Source of the DNA: Streptomyces bluensis
GTDB taxonomy: Bacteria; Actinomycetota; Actinomycetes; Streptomycetales; Streptomycetaceae
Assembly: GCF_014650715.1 (NCBI RefSeq)
Contig: NZ_BMVM01000010.1
Span: 62,001-126,000, forward strand
Direction: 5' to 3'
Length of the DNA stretch: 64,000 nt
Numbering within the stretch: position 1 is the stretch's first letter; each line of letters begins with the position of its first letter. The notes beneath the pieces are model-generated. The model was not told the DNA's origin, ran no database searches, and saw only the letters and a program-made list of their open reading frames with translations. The position numbers were made by a program, and so were the translations under genes. This document shows positions 8,725-17,010 of this stretch, piece by piece.

Positions 8725-9609
8725 CTACGCGAAGACCACCGTCCGCCTGCCGTTCAGCAGGATGCGCCGCTCCGCGTGCCACTTCACCGCCCGCGCCAGG
8801 GCCTGGCACTCCACGTCGCGGCCGATGGCGACCAGCTGGTCGGGGGTGACGTCATGGCCGACGCGTTCGACCTCCTGCTCGATGATGGGGCCCTCGTCGA
8901 GGTCGGCGGTGACGTAGTGCGCGGTGGCACCGATCAACTTCACGCCGCGGGCGTGCGCCTGGTGGTACGGCTTGGCGCCCTTGAAGCTCGGCAGGAAGGA
9001 GTGGTGGATGTTGATGATCCGGCCACTGAGCTGCTTGCACAGGTCGTCGGAGAGGACCTGCATGTAGCGGGCCAGAACGACCAGCTCGACGTCGTTCTCC
9101 CGGACGATCTCCAGCAGCCGCGCCTCGGCGTCCGCCTTGGTGTCCCTCGTCACCGGAATGTGGTGGAAGGGGATGTTGTACGACCCCACGAGCTCGGCGA
9201 AGTCCGTGTGGTTGGACACCACCGCCGCGATCTCCACCGGCAGCGCGCCGATCCGGGCGCGGAACAGCAGGTCGTTCAGGCAGTGCCCGAACCTGCTGAC
9301 CATGAGGACGACCCGCATCCTCTCCTCGGCCCGGTGGATCTGCCAGTCCATCTGGAACGAGTCACCGATCGCCGCGAAGCTCGCCCGCAGCTTCTCGACG
9401 GTCACCGGGGCCTCGGCCGAGAAGTGGACCCGCATGAAGAACAGGCCCGTGTCGTGGTCGCCGAACTGCTGACTGTCCTCGATGTTGCAGCCGGTCATGA
9501 ACAGGTAGCTCGACACGGCGTGCACGATTCCCTGCTTGTCCGGGCAGGAGAGGGTGAGGACGTACTGGTCGGGGCGCGACGCCGCGGCTCGGATGGACTG
9601 CTCGCTCAT
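8725..9609 (-). CDS. purU: Formyltetrahydrofolate deformylase
   Basis: A 294-aa enzyme that hydrolyses 10-formyl-tetrahydrofolate to formate and tetrahydrofolate, balancing one-carbon pools and feeding PurT-type purine synthesis. An N-terminal ACT domain (TLSCPDKQGIVHAVSSYL) precedes the formyltransferase domain, where IINIHHSFLPSFKGAKPY and the HYVTADLDEGPIIEQE segment provide the Asn/His/Asp catalytic set. The ATG at 9609 gives the normal family length; the upstream extension is encoded by an intergenic repeat and is not real. It is convergent with the anti-sigma gene (30-bp gap). Confidence 0.96.
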   Translation of the reverse strand: MSEQSIRAAASRPDQYVLTLSCPDKQGIVHAVSSYLFMTGCNIEDSQQFGDHDTGLFFMRVHFSAEAPVTVEKLRASFAAIGDSFQMDWQIHRAEERMRVVLMVSRFGHCLNDLLFRARIGALPVEIAAVVSNHTDFAELVGSYNIPFHHIPVTRDTKADAEARLLEIVRENDVELVVLARYMQVLSDDLCKQLSGRIINIHHSFLPSFKGAKPYHQAHARGVKLIGATAHYVTADLDEGPIIEQEVERVGHDVTPDQLVAIGRDVECQALARAVKWHAERRILLNGRRTVVFA

Positions 9610-9646
9610 GCGAGACAGGGTCCCACACACAGAGGGCAAGCCCCGG

Positions 9647-9699
9647 TTAGGGGCGCAGCCCCTAAGAGGGGCGCGGGGAACTGCGCGACCAGCCACAAC
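9647..9699. repeat. Dispersed Streptomyces intergenic repeat with small hairpin
   Basis: A hairpin TTAGGGGC-gca-GCCCCTAA (9647-9665) is followed by a 32-bp element at 9668-9699. That element is identical, base for base, to 18763-18794 and recurs in reverse at 28996-29024. It lies in the 200-bp gap upstream of purU. The hairpin may end transcription of the small gene that follows on the minus strand. Confidence 0.75.
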
Positions 9700-9809
9700 A
9701 AACCCGCAGCCGCAGAACAACCGCAGCCCTACGGCGAAAAGGCGCAGACCACCCCCAACGAACCCGCACCCTCAAACCGCGCCCCAAGCGGAGCGCCCAG
9801 GCGGAGCGC

Positions 9810-10310
9810 CTACGCCGAGCGCGTCAGAATCCGCAACACCTCAAGCGTCCGCGGCGGCGCCTCCGGATCCTCCCCGTCACTCATCGCGAGCCGCACATGC
9901 GCCTCGCGGGCCGCCCGCACCGCCTCCGGCCACCCGTGGTGGTCGACGTAGGTGCTCACTGGCGCGTCGGGGCCCACCTGGTGCATGATCCGCAACACAC
10001 GCAGCACGGCGGTGTCGACGAGGGCCGCCTCCTGCTCGTCGCGGAAGATCGTGCCCACGTACTTCTCGGCGGACCAGTTGTCCAGCCAGGTGTCCTCGAC
10101 CAGGCGGTACACGGCGTCGGTGACGTCCCCGTACCCCTCGACACCGGCCAGCCAGACGTCCCGCTGGAACACCGGGTCGGAGAGCATGTGCAGCGCGGAG
10201 CGCACATTGCTGCGCCAGCGCCACCACGGCATGTCATTCAGTGGCATGCCGCCCATGGTGGATGAGCGACGCCCGCGACGGGAAGGGTTCTCCGAGTCAT
10301 GCACAGTCAC
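9810..10310 (-). CDS. Conserved hypothetical protein (SCO4402-like)
   Basis: A protein of about 166 aa whose core (PLNDMPWWRWRSNVRSALHM, then DTWLDNWSAEKYVGTIFRDE) I recognise as a small actinobacterial family named after S. coelicolor SCO4402; no function is known to me. It is mostly alpha-helical, with many Trp and acidic residues and no signal or membrane segment. The start is uncertain: a GTG at 10310 has aggaaag upstream, while ATGs at 10256 and 10247 would remove a poorly conserved tail. It is divergent from the lipoprotein gene (117 bp). Confidence 0.8.
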   Translation of the reverse strand: MTVHDSENPSRRGRRSSTMGGMPLNDMPWWRWRSNVRSALHMLSDPVFQRDVWLAGVEGYGDVTDAVYRLVEDTWLDNWSAEKYVGTIFRDEQEAALVDTAVLRVLRIMHQVGPDAPVSTYVDHHGWPEAVRAAREAHVRLAMSDGEDPEAPPRTLEVLRILTRSA

Positions 10311-10427
10311 TGATCGTACTTTCCTCACGAAAACTCGGTCATCCCGCCTCGCAATTCACCTCTACGTCACCTGCCGTTGACCGTGAGGCACCCTTGGGTT
10401 GACGGTGTAACGGAATCGTGCGTGACC

Positions 10428-11753
10428 ATGACCGGCAGGCGACGCACGCGCTCCTTCCTCCCCGTCCGCATCCGGCCCGTCCGCAGCACCGCGAGAGGGA
10501 CACGCTCACGCGGGAAGTCCCTCGCGCTGTCCGCCGGCGCGCTGGCGGCGTGTGCCTCGCTCGCCGCCGGCTGCGGTGTCGTCCCCGGTACCTCGGGGAG
10601 TTCGGACGATCCCGTCACCGTCATGACCTGGGCGCCCGAGAAGACCGCCGCCACCAACGAGCCCGGCATGCCGGCCATGGCCAAGGCGTATGCCCGCTGG
10701 GTCAACTCCCGGGGCGGCATCAACGGCCGCAAGCTCAACGTCCTCACCTGCAACGAGAAGAACGACGCCGTGGCCGCCGCGAAGTGCGCCAGGCGCGCGG
10801 TCGACGCGGGCGTCGTCGCGGTCGTCGGCTCCTACAGCCAGCACGGCCGGTCCTTCCTCTCCCCGCTGGAGGCCGCGGGCATCCCCTACATCGGCGGCTA
10901 CGGCGTCACCGACGACGAGTTCACCAGCCCGCTGTCGTACCCCGTGAACGGTGGCCAGCCCGCGCTCATGGCCGGCCTCGGCGAACAGCTCGCGGGGCCC
11001 TGCGGGCCCGTCGTCCTCGTCCGCCCGGACTCGGTCGCCGGCGACCTGATGCCGGAGCTCCTCAACGCCGGCCTGCGCACCGGGCCGCACGCGGCCGCGA
11101 CGGACCAGCTGGCCGCGGAGGACGCGACCCAGTACTCGGAGCAGACCCGGAACGCGCTGCGGCGGGCCAGCGCCGACCCCGCCCGGATGGGCTGCCTGGT
11201 GCCCTCGCTCGGCGACCGTACCGACACCTTCATGGACTCCGTGCGGCGCGCCCGCGAGGACTACCCGGAGGTCCGGACCGCCGGCGTGCTCGGCAGCATC
11301 GACCAGCCGCTCATCGACGCGTCCGGCGGCAAGTCGGGACCGTACGAGGGGGCGTACGTCACCGGCTGGTACCCGGTGGGGAACGACAAGCGCTGGAACA
11401 CCATGAACAAGGTGATCCGCGAGCACGCCTTCGGTGACAACCGGATCGATCCGGCGGACCCGGGCGTGCAGACCACGTGGATCGCGTACACGGTGCTGAA
11501 GTCGATCGTCCAGGAGCTGGGCGACGGCGAGGTGAGCGCACGCACCGTGCGCCGGACCCTCGACAACGGGACGAAGGTGACCACGGGCGGGCTGACCCCG
11601 CCCCTGAGCTGGCCCTTCGACAACCTCGTCGCCCCCGGCGGCTTCCCGCGCCTGGTCAACGCGAACGTCACGTTCCAGGTCGTCCGTGAGGGCCGTCTGG
11701 TGGCCGCCCGGCAGGGCTTCGTCAGCGTGCTGAAGACGCTGGAGGACGCCTGA
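10428..11753 (+). CDS. ABC transporter substrate-binding lipoprotein, branched-chain amino-acid type
   Basis: A 441-aa exported protein. An Arg-rich N-terminus and hydrophobic stretch end in a lipobox (LAAGC, Cys ~44), so it should be lipid-anchored outside the cell. The body fits a type I periplasmic-binding fold (Peripla_BP_6): ARWVNSRGGINGRKLNV, CARRAVDAGVVAVVGSYSQ, ... YVTGWYPVGN. No permease or ATPase adjoins, so it is an orphan binding protein that may sense or scavenge rather than drive its own transporter. ATG 10428 is chosen because the extension to 10377 would begin at TTG. It is convergent with the next gene. Confidence 0.9.
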   Translation: MTGRRRTRSFLPVRIRPVRSTARGTRSRGKSLALSAGALAACASLAAGCGVVPGTSGSSDDPVTVMTWAPEKTAATNEPGMPAMAKAYARWVNSRGGINGRKLNVLTCNEKNDAVAAAKCARRAVDAGVVAVVGSYSQHGRSFLSPLEAAGIPYIGGYGVTDDEFTSPLSYPVNGGQPALMAGLGEQLAGPCGPVVLVRPDSVAGDLMPELLNAGLRTGPHAAATDQLAAEDATQYSEQTRNALRRASADPARMGCLVPSLGDRTDTFMDSVRRAREDYPEVRTAGVLGSIDQPLIDASGGKSGPYEGAYVTGWYPVGNDKRWNTMNKVIREHAFGDNRIDPADPGVQTTWIAYTVLKSIVQELGDGEVSARTVRRTLDNGTKVTTGGLTPPLSWPFDNLVAPGGFPRLVNANVTFQVVREGRLVAARQGFVSVLKTLEDA

Positions 11754-11791
11754 GCGACCCCGGGGACCCGCTCAGCCAGGGCGGCGGGACC

Positions 11792-13459
11792 TCACAGCTG
11801 CGTCGGCTGGCGCTGGGTGAGTCCGTAGGTGGACGCGATGGAGTTCCACAGCTCGGCGGCCTTCGCCTTCTCGGTGCTCGCCGTCGTGCTGGCGCGGTTG
11901 CCGGCCTTCGTCCGCTCCGTGACGCGGGCCTGGCCCTTCTTGCACCCCTTCTTCTGGGCGGTCTGGTCGGCCCAGGCGGCGTAGTGGTCGTCCGCGGCGG
12001 CGGAGGCCTTCCAGGCGCGGGTGAGCGCGCTGGTCAGCGCGGCGTTGTCCGGCAGCTTGTCCACGGAGAGCTGGGACAGGCGCGTGACCAGGTCGTTGCG
12101 CTGCTTGGCCGCGTCACGCAGGTCGGTGGCGGCCTTGCCGAGGTTGTCGCAGCGCCGGATGTCCGCCACCGCGTTGATCACGGCGGTGCGGCTGTCGCCG
12201 CTGTCGGCGAGGAGCTTGTCGAGGGCGACGGCCTGCTCCTTCGCCGGGTCGGCGGACGGAGACGGCGACTCGGCGGCGTCGGACGCGGCCGCGACGGGCT
12301 TGTTCTCGGCGGCCTGCTTGTCCTTGCCTCCGCCGTCGCTGAGCAGGGCGCCCGCGCCGACGCCGAGGACGGCGATCCCGATGCCGACGGCCGCGATGAG
12401 GGGAACCCGGGAGCCCGTACGGCCCCGCGCGCCGCTGTCACGCCGCGCCGCGGCCCGCCCGCCGCCTCCGTGCGGGGCCTGCGGGGCGTGCGGTGCCTGC
12501 GGTGCCTGCGGGCCGTACCCGCCCTGCGGAGGCTGGACACGGGGCATCTGCTGGGTGGCCCCCGCCCCGTCAGCGCTCGGCTCGCTGCGGAAGAGGCTGT
12601 CGAAGACGTCCGGCTCCGGCCGCTGCCCGGCTCCGCCGGGGGCCCCACCGTACGGCTGTGCGGGTACGGGAGCGATGTACTGCGTGGCCTCGGCGTCGGG
12701 GTTCCCGGGGGCGGCCGCGGGCGGCGGCGGGGCCGTTGCGGGCATGGGTCCGGCGCCCGGTCTGGAAAGGTGGCCCAGGACCTGCGTCTGGTCGGACGAC
12801 ACCTCGGGCGGGAGTGCGCCGGGGCCGACCGGCGGAAGGAACTGCGTCGCCGCCTCGTCCCCGGGAGGGGCGGTGACCGGGGGTATGAGCTGGGTGGCGC
12901 CCTCGTCGACCGGCGCCGGGGGCCCGGCGGGCGGCAGCGGCGCGCTCTGCGCGGGGGACGACGGCGGGCCCGGCGGTGGGAGCGGGCTGCCCGCCTGCCG
13001 TTCGACCACGCCCGCCTGCGGGGGCAGCGGGACCGCCTGCTGGGCGCCCTCGGGCGGCATCGCGCCGGGCGCGGGCTGAGTCGGCTGAGGCGGCTGGGGC
13101 TGATGGGGCGCCTGCGGGTAGGCCTGCTGCTGCGCCTGGGAATAGTGTTGCGGCTGCGGCTGCGCATGGGGCTGCTGCGGCTGCTGGTGGGCCGGCGGCG
13201 GTGCGCCCCAGCCCTGGTCGCCCCAGGCAGGGGCCGGTCCCCCGGCCTGCTGCTCACCCGGTGAGTACCACGGCTGGGCCGGCGGCGGAGCCGGGGCCGC
13301 CGACGCGTCGGGCCCCCACGGCCCGTCCCAGGACCGGCCGGGCGCCGGTGCCGACTGCTGCTCGCCGGGCAGGAGGGGTGCGCTGCCGTCGGAGGGCAGC
13401 ACGATGCCTTCGCGCGGGATCCGCGCCTCGGGCTCCTCGCCCTGTCCACTCTGCGTCAC
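11792..13459 (-). CDS. Pro/Gln-rich single-pass membrane protein
   Basis: A 555-aa protein of unknown function. Residues ~1-340 are a disordered Pro/Gln/Ala-rich cytoplasmic region with repeated THQ/ATQxxPPV-like motifs (TQLIPPVT, TQFLPPVG, TQVLGHLS, TQYIAPVP, TQQMPRVQ), five spaced Thr-Gln sites. One membrane helix follows (VPLIAAVGIGIAVLGVGAGALLS) and then an external, helical ~170-residue domain. The spaced TQ motifs resemble the phospho-threonine tails of actinobacterial Ser/Thr-kinase substrates; that is an inference. It is convergent with the lipoprotein gene. Confidence 0.85.
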   Translation of the reverse strand: MTQSGQGEEPEARIPREGIVLPSDGSAPLLPGEQQSAPAPGRSWDGPWGPDASAAPAPPPAQPWYSPGEQQAGGPAPAWGDQGWGAPPPAHQQPQQPHAQPQPQHYSQAQQQAYPQAPHQPQPPQPTQPAPGAMPPEGAQQAVPLPPQAGVVERQAGSPLPPPGPPSSPAQSAPLPPAGPPAPVDEGATQLIPPVTAPPGDEAATQFLPPVGPGALPPEVSSDQTQVLGHLSRPGAGPMPATAPPPPAAAPGNPDAEATQYIAPVPAQPYGGAPGGAGQRPEPDVFDSLFRSEPSADGAGATQQMPRVQPPQGGYGPQAPQAPHAPQAPHGGGGRAAARRDSGARGRTGSRVPLIAAVGIGIAVLGVGAGALLSDGGGKDKQAAENKPVAAASDAAESPSPSADPAKEQAVALDKLLADSGDSRTAVINAVADIRRCDNLGKAATDLRDAAKQRNDLVTRLSQLSVDKLPDNAALTSALTRAWKASAAADDHYAAWADQTAQKKGCKKGQARVTERTKAGNRASTTASTEKAKAAELWNSIASTYGLTQRQPTQL

Positions 13460-13566
13460 CGGGGCTCCTACGAACGGGGGACTTTCGGAATCGTCGGCTC
13501 ACGCTACCGGTTCCCCACAAGCCGATGCCACGCAGCGCAGAGCGTGATAGCTCACGGCTCCGGCCG

Positions 13567-13596
13567 CTTCAAAGGGGCCGCAGGCCCCCTTTGAAG
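13567..13596 (-). terminator. Hairpin terminator after the TPR regulator gene
   Basis: An 11-bp perfect stem, CTTCAAAGGGG / CCCCTTTGAAG, with an 8-nt loop. It lies between two minus-strand genes and would end the regulator transcript. It lacks a U-tract, as is common in Streptomyces. Confidence 0.7.
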
Positions 13597-13680
13597 GGGC
13601 GCGGGGCTGTATCGACATGCGGCTCCGCCGCGTGGGCGCGACAAGCCACGACGAACCCGCACCCCGCAACGAACCAACCC
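13593..13680. repeat. Divergent copy of the intergenic repeat family
   Basis: This stretch carries the same opening (aaggggcgcggggct) and closing (gcgacaagccacgacgaac) blocks as the 32-bp element at 9668 and 18763, with a longer insert between them. Confidence 0.55.
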
Positions 13681-13716
13681 CCGACGACGCACCCCGGAAC
13701 CGCTCAACCAGCGGAG

Positions 13717-15099
13717 CTAAGCCGCCTGCAACTCCATCCGCGCCCCGAACTCCCGCACCACCGGCTCGTCCCGGAACGGTTCGAGCCGCTGCCGGAAGTC
13801 CTCCAGATACTCGGCCCCACGGTTCGACCGCAGCGTGCCGAGCAGATCGACCGCCTGCGAAGCCGTGTGACAGGCCTGTTCGACCTCGCGCCGCTGCACC
13901 TGCGCGGTGGCCAGCAGGACGAAGCCGATCGCGCGGCGCCGGGCGCGCGACTCGGGGTGCCCGTCGAGGGACTGCTGCGCGCACCGGGCCGCCGCGTCGG
14001 CCTGCCCGAGGTCGCGGTGGCAGTGCGCCAACTCGTCGGCGAGATACGCCTCGTCGAAGTGCCCGATCCACACCGGGTCGTCGCCGGACGCCGGATCGGC
14101 CGCCTCCAGGGCCGTGACCGCCCGCCCGGAGGCCAGTTGGGCCGCGCGCGCGTCACCCAGCAGCGCGTGCCCCCGCGCCTCCGCGGCGTGGAACATGGCC
14201 TCCGCGCGCGGTGTCACACGCCCCCGGGCCCCTTCCTGCGCCGCGCGCGCCAGTTGCGCGATCTCTCTCGGGTTCCCGAGCTGCGCCGCCAGGTGGCTCA
14301 TGGACGCGGCCAGCACATACCCGCCGTACCCGCGGTCGCCCGCGGCCTGCGCGAGCCGCAGCGCCTGGATGTAGTACCGCTGGGCCAGGCCCGGCTGCCC
14401 GGTGTCGACGGCCATGTAACCGGCGAGCTCCGTCAGCCGCGCGACCGCCGCGAACAGGTCACGCCCCACGGCCTCCCGGTACGAGCCCGCCAGCAGCCCG
14501 GAGACCACGCTGTTGAGGTAGTGCACGACGACCGGGCGCACATGCCCGCTGCCGTACTGGTGGTCCAGGTCCACCAGGGCCTGGGTCATCGCCTTCACGG
14601 CGGCCACGTCGGACTGCCCGACCCGTGGCCCCGCCGAGCGCGACACCTGCGAGTCGGGCGCGGAGATCAGCCAGTCACGGCTCGGCTCGACCAGCGCGGA
14701 CGCGGCGACGGACGAGCCGGAGAGGAAGTCCCGGCGGCCGACGTCGCTGCGCCACAGCTCGCAGACCTGCTCGATGGCGCCCAGCACGGTCGGCGAGAAC
14801 TGCAGGCCCACGCCCGAGGCGAGGTTCTTGCCGTTGGCCATGCCGATCTCGTCGATCGTGACCGTACGCCCCAGCTTGCGCCCGAGTGCCTCGGCGATGA
14901 TGGCGGGCGCCCGCCCGCGCGGCTGCTGTCCGCGCAGCCAGCGCGCCACGGACGTCTTGTCGTAGCGCAGATCCAGAGCGTGTTCCGCGCCGCACATGTT
15001 CACCCGCCGGGCCAGCCCCGCGTTCGAGCAGCCCGCTTCCTGAATGAGTGCCTGCAGCCGTTCGTTCGGCTGCCTGGCGACGAGAGGCCTTGCGGCCAT
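13717..15099 (-). CDS. Transcriptional regulator with N-terminal HTH and TPR-like body
   Basis: A 460-aa protein. Residues ~10-85 form a helix-turn-helix-like domain (NERLQALIQEAGCSNAGLARRVN, YDKTSVARWLRGQQPRGRAP). The rest is a helical tetratricopeptide-type array (AGSYREAVGRDLFAAVARLTELAG, DTGQPGLAQRYYIQALRLAQ). This architecture is shared with Streptomyces developmental regulators such as NsdA, and I would place it in that group without claiming orthology. ATG 15099 has aggggg 6 nt upstream; the extension to 15195 is Phe/Arg-rich and unlikely. Such proteins often affect sporulation and antibiotic production. Confidence 0.85.
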   Translation of the reverse strand: MAARPLVARQPNERLQALIQEAGCSNAGLARRVNMCGAEHALDLRYDKTSVARWLRGQQPRGRAPAIIAEALGRKLGRTVTIDEIGMANGKNLASGVGLQFSPTVLGAIEQVCELWRSDVGRRDFLSGSSVAASALVEPSRDWLISAPDSQVSRSAGPRVGQSDVAAVKAMTQALVDLDHQYGSGHVRPVVVHYLNSVVSGLLAGSYREAVGRDLFAAVARLTELAGYMAVDTGQPGLAQRYYIQALRLAQAAGDRGYGGYVLAASMSHLAAQLGNPREIAQLARAAQEGARGRVTPRAEAMFHAAEARGHALLGDARAAQLASGRAVTALEAADPASGDDPVWIGHFDEAYLADELAHCHRDLGQADAAARCAQQSLDGHPESRARRRAIGFVLLATAQVQRREVEQACHTASQAVDLLGTLRSNRGAEYLEDFRQRLEPFRDEPVVREFGARMELQAA

Positions 15100-15417
15100 G
15101 GCGTACCCCCTGTGGCATGCGGTGCCTGCCCACGCACCGAGTTGACATGTCTTCAGTGACCGGAAAAACCGAAAGAATCCGGCCTTGAAGATCAATGCCC
15201 CGCCAACATGCTGACAATGCGGGACATGTGAGGATTGCCGGAGTAGTGACGACTACCCATCGACTACCGATCCCCCACACGTGGCTACCCAGCCCCCATG
15301 GACATTCCTCCTACGCGCCCCCGGATGTGCGCCCATGCGCCCCGGACGGGGAGCCGGTGCCCACCCCCGCGCATGTGACATCCGTAACCCCTGATGACGG
15401 CTAGAGTTGTGTTCATC
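15100..15417. promoter_or_regulatory. Divergent promoter region, TPR regulator / primase-like gene
   Basis: For the plus strand a -10-like TAGAGT at 15402-15407 places the transcript start within a few bases of the GTG at 15418, so the primase-like mRNA may be leaderless. A small inverted repeat GTAGT-gacg-ACTAC lies at 15243-15256, with a further GACTACC nearby. No gene is seen. Confidence 0.5.
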
Positions 15418-16077
15418 GTGGAAGAGACCATCGCGGGCCCTGAAGCTGCCCAAATTCCCCAGCAGCGCGGCGAATCGCTCCTGGAAGCCGCCGTACGTTA
15501 CGCCGAAGAACGCCACTGGGACGTGTGCCCCGGTACATGGCTTGAAGCCGTCGACGGGGAGCATCACTGCTCCTGCGGTCAGCCCGCGTGCGCCGTCCCC
15601 GGCGCACACCCGGCGCGTAAGGACTGGGCGTCGCAGGCCACGGGCAGTGCGACCGTCGCGCGCCGGCTGTGGTCCCAGCAGCCGACCGCGTCGATCCTGC
15701 TGCCGACGGGCCTCACGTTCGACGCGATCGACGTGCCCGAGAGCGCGGGACTGCTGGCGCTGGCCCGGATGGAGCGCATGGACCTGACGCTCGGGCCGGT
15801 GACCTGGACCCCGGACCGGCGCATGCAGTTCTTCGTACTGCCCGGCGCGTCCGCGAAGATCTCCGATCTCGTACGGAAGTTGGGCTGGTCGCCGCTCTCT
15901 CTCGACCTGACGGCGCTCGGCGAGGGCGCGTACGTGACGGCTCCGCCGACCCGGTACGGCTCCCGGGGCGCCGTGCAGTGGGCTCGCCGCCCGACTCCGG
16001 CGAACCGGTGGTTGCCGGATGCGGAGGAGCTTATTTCTCCGTTGGCGTACGCGTGCGGTCGGGACGGGCGCCGGTAG
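15418..16077 (+). CDS. Short bifunctional primase/polymerase-domain protein
   Basis: A 219-aa protein matching the N-terminal prim-pol domain of actinobacterial bifunctional DNA primase/polymerases: CSCGQPACAVPGAHPARKDW near residue 45, then ILLPTGLTFDAIDVPE and the C-terminal YVTAPPTRYGSRGAVQW. The helicase part found in phage and plasmid primases is absent. The usual acidic pair is weak (DAIDVPE), so enzymatic activity is doubtful. Conserved chromosomal versions like this are common in Streptomyces. I take GTG 15418 because protein similarity begins there; ATG 15394 and GTG 15409 are alternatives. Confidence 0.8.
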   Translation: MEETIAGPEAAQIPQQRGESLLEAAVRYAEERHWDVCPGTWLEAVDGEHHCSCGQPACAVPGAHPARKDWASQATGSATVARRLWSQQPTASILLPTGLTFDAIDVPESAGLLALARMERMDLTLGPVTWTPDRRMQFFVLPGASAKISDLVRKLGWSPLSLDLTALGEGAYVTAPPTRYGSRGAVQWARRPTPANRWLPDAEELISPLAYACGRDGRR

Positions 16078-16179
16078 CTCCGCGGGGGGCACCGTAGAAC
16101 CGCGGGTGGGTCCGCGACTGCGGGCCGTCTGTGGTGGGTCGCGCCCGCGCGGTGGGAGCCGCATATCCAGTACAGCCCC

Positions 16180-16198
16180 GCGCCCCTTCGGGGGGCGC
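16180..16198 (+). terminator. Short GC hairpin before the ABC operon
   Basis: A GCGCCCC / GGGGCGC stem of 7 bp with a ttcgg loop, inside a reverse-oriented member of the dispersed intergenic repeat family (about 16109-16205). It sits between the primase-like gene and the ABC transporter. Confidence 0.6.
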
Positions 16199-16221
16199 CC
16201 GGCCCTCGTATCGTGAGCGGC

Positions 16222-17010
16222 ATGACTGAAGGCGCAGTGGGCGGGGCCGCCGTACGTGTGCGGGGGCTCTGGAAGCGGTTCGGGCAGCAGGTCGCCGTCG
16301 CGGGGGTCGATCTGGATCTGCCTGCGGGACGCTTCATCGGGCTGGTCGGGCCGAACGGCGCCGGGAAGACCACCACCCTGTCGATGGTCACCGGCCTGCT
16401 CCGGCCGGACCAGGGCACCGTCGAGGTCGTCGGGCACGACGTGTGGCGGGACCCGGTGGAGGTCAAGGCCCGGATCGGGGTGCTGCCCGAGGGGCTGCGC
16501 CTGTTCGACCGGCTGTCCGGGCGGGAACTGCTCGCGTACACGGGCAGGTTGCGCGGTCTGCCCGGCGCCGAGGTCGACAAGCGCGCCACCCAGCTCCTCG
16601 ACGTCCTCGACCTCGCGGGCGCCCAGCACAAGCTCGTCGTCGACTACTCGACCGGCATGCGCAAGAAGATCGGCCTCGCCGCCGCCCTCCTCCACAACCC
16701 CGAAGTCCTGTTCCTGGACGAGCCGTTCGAGGGCGTCGACCCGGTGTCGGCCCAGACCATCCGCGGCGTCCTGGAGCGGTACACGGCCTCAGGCGCCACC
16801 GTCGTCTTCTCGTCCCACGTCATGGAGCTCGTCGAGTCGCTGTGCGACTGGGTGGCCGTCATGGCGGCGGGCCGCATCCGCGCGCACGGTCCGCTCGCGG
16901 AGGTGAGGGGCGAGGCGCCGTCGCTCCAGCACGCGTTCCTGGAACTGGTGGGTGCGCACACGCGGGACACGGGATCGGCCCTGGACTGGCTGGGCGGCGG
17001 GGCGCGATGA
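16222..17010 (+). CDS. ABC transporter ATP-binding protein
   Basis: A 262-aa nucleotide-binding subunit. Walker A is GPNGAGKTT (residues ~40), the signature is STGMRKK (a weak LSGGQ variant), and Walker B is VLFLDEPFEGVDP, followed by a switch His in VFSSHVMELVE. It is the exporter-type NatA/CcmA group and pairs with the overlapping permease (ATGA, 4 bp). The transported substrate is unknown. An in-frame GTG at 16213 would add three residues. Confidence 0.93.
   Translation: MTEGAVGGAAVRVRGLWKRFGQQVAVAGVDLDLPAGRFIGLVGPNGAGKTTTLSMVTGLLRPDQGTVEVVGHDVWRDPVEVKARIGVLPEGLRLFDRLSGRELLAYTGRLRGLPGAEVDKRATQLLDVLDLAGAQHKLVVDYSTGMRKKIGLAAALLHNPEVLFLDEPFEGVDPVSAQTIRGVLERYTASGATVVFSSHVMELVESLCDWVAVMAAGRIRAHGPLAEVRGEAPSLQHAFLELVGAHTRDTGSALDWLGGGAR

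Noticed and set aside
11984..15159. Very long plus-strand frames (426 and 727 codons) opposite the Pro-rich protein and the TPR regulator
   Set aside because: Their composition is Arg/Gly/Pro-rich, they mirror clear genes on the other strand, and they have no domains.
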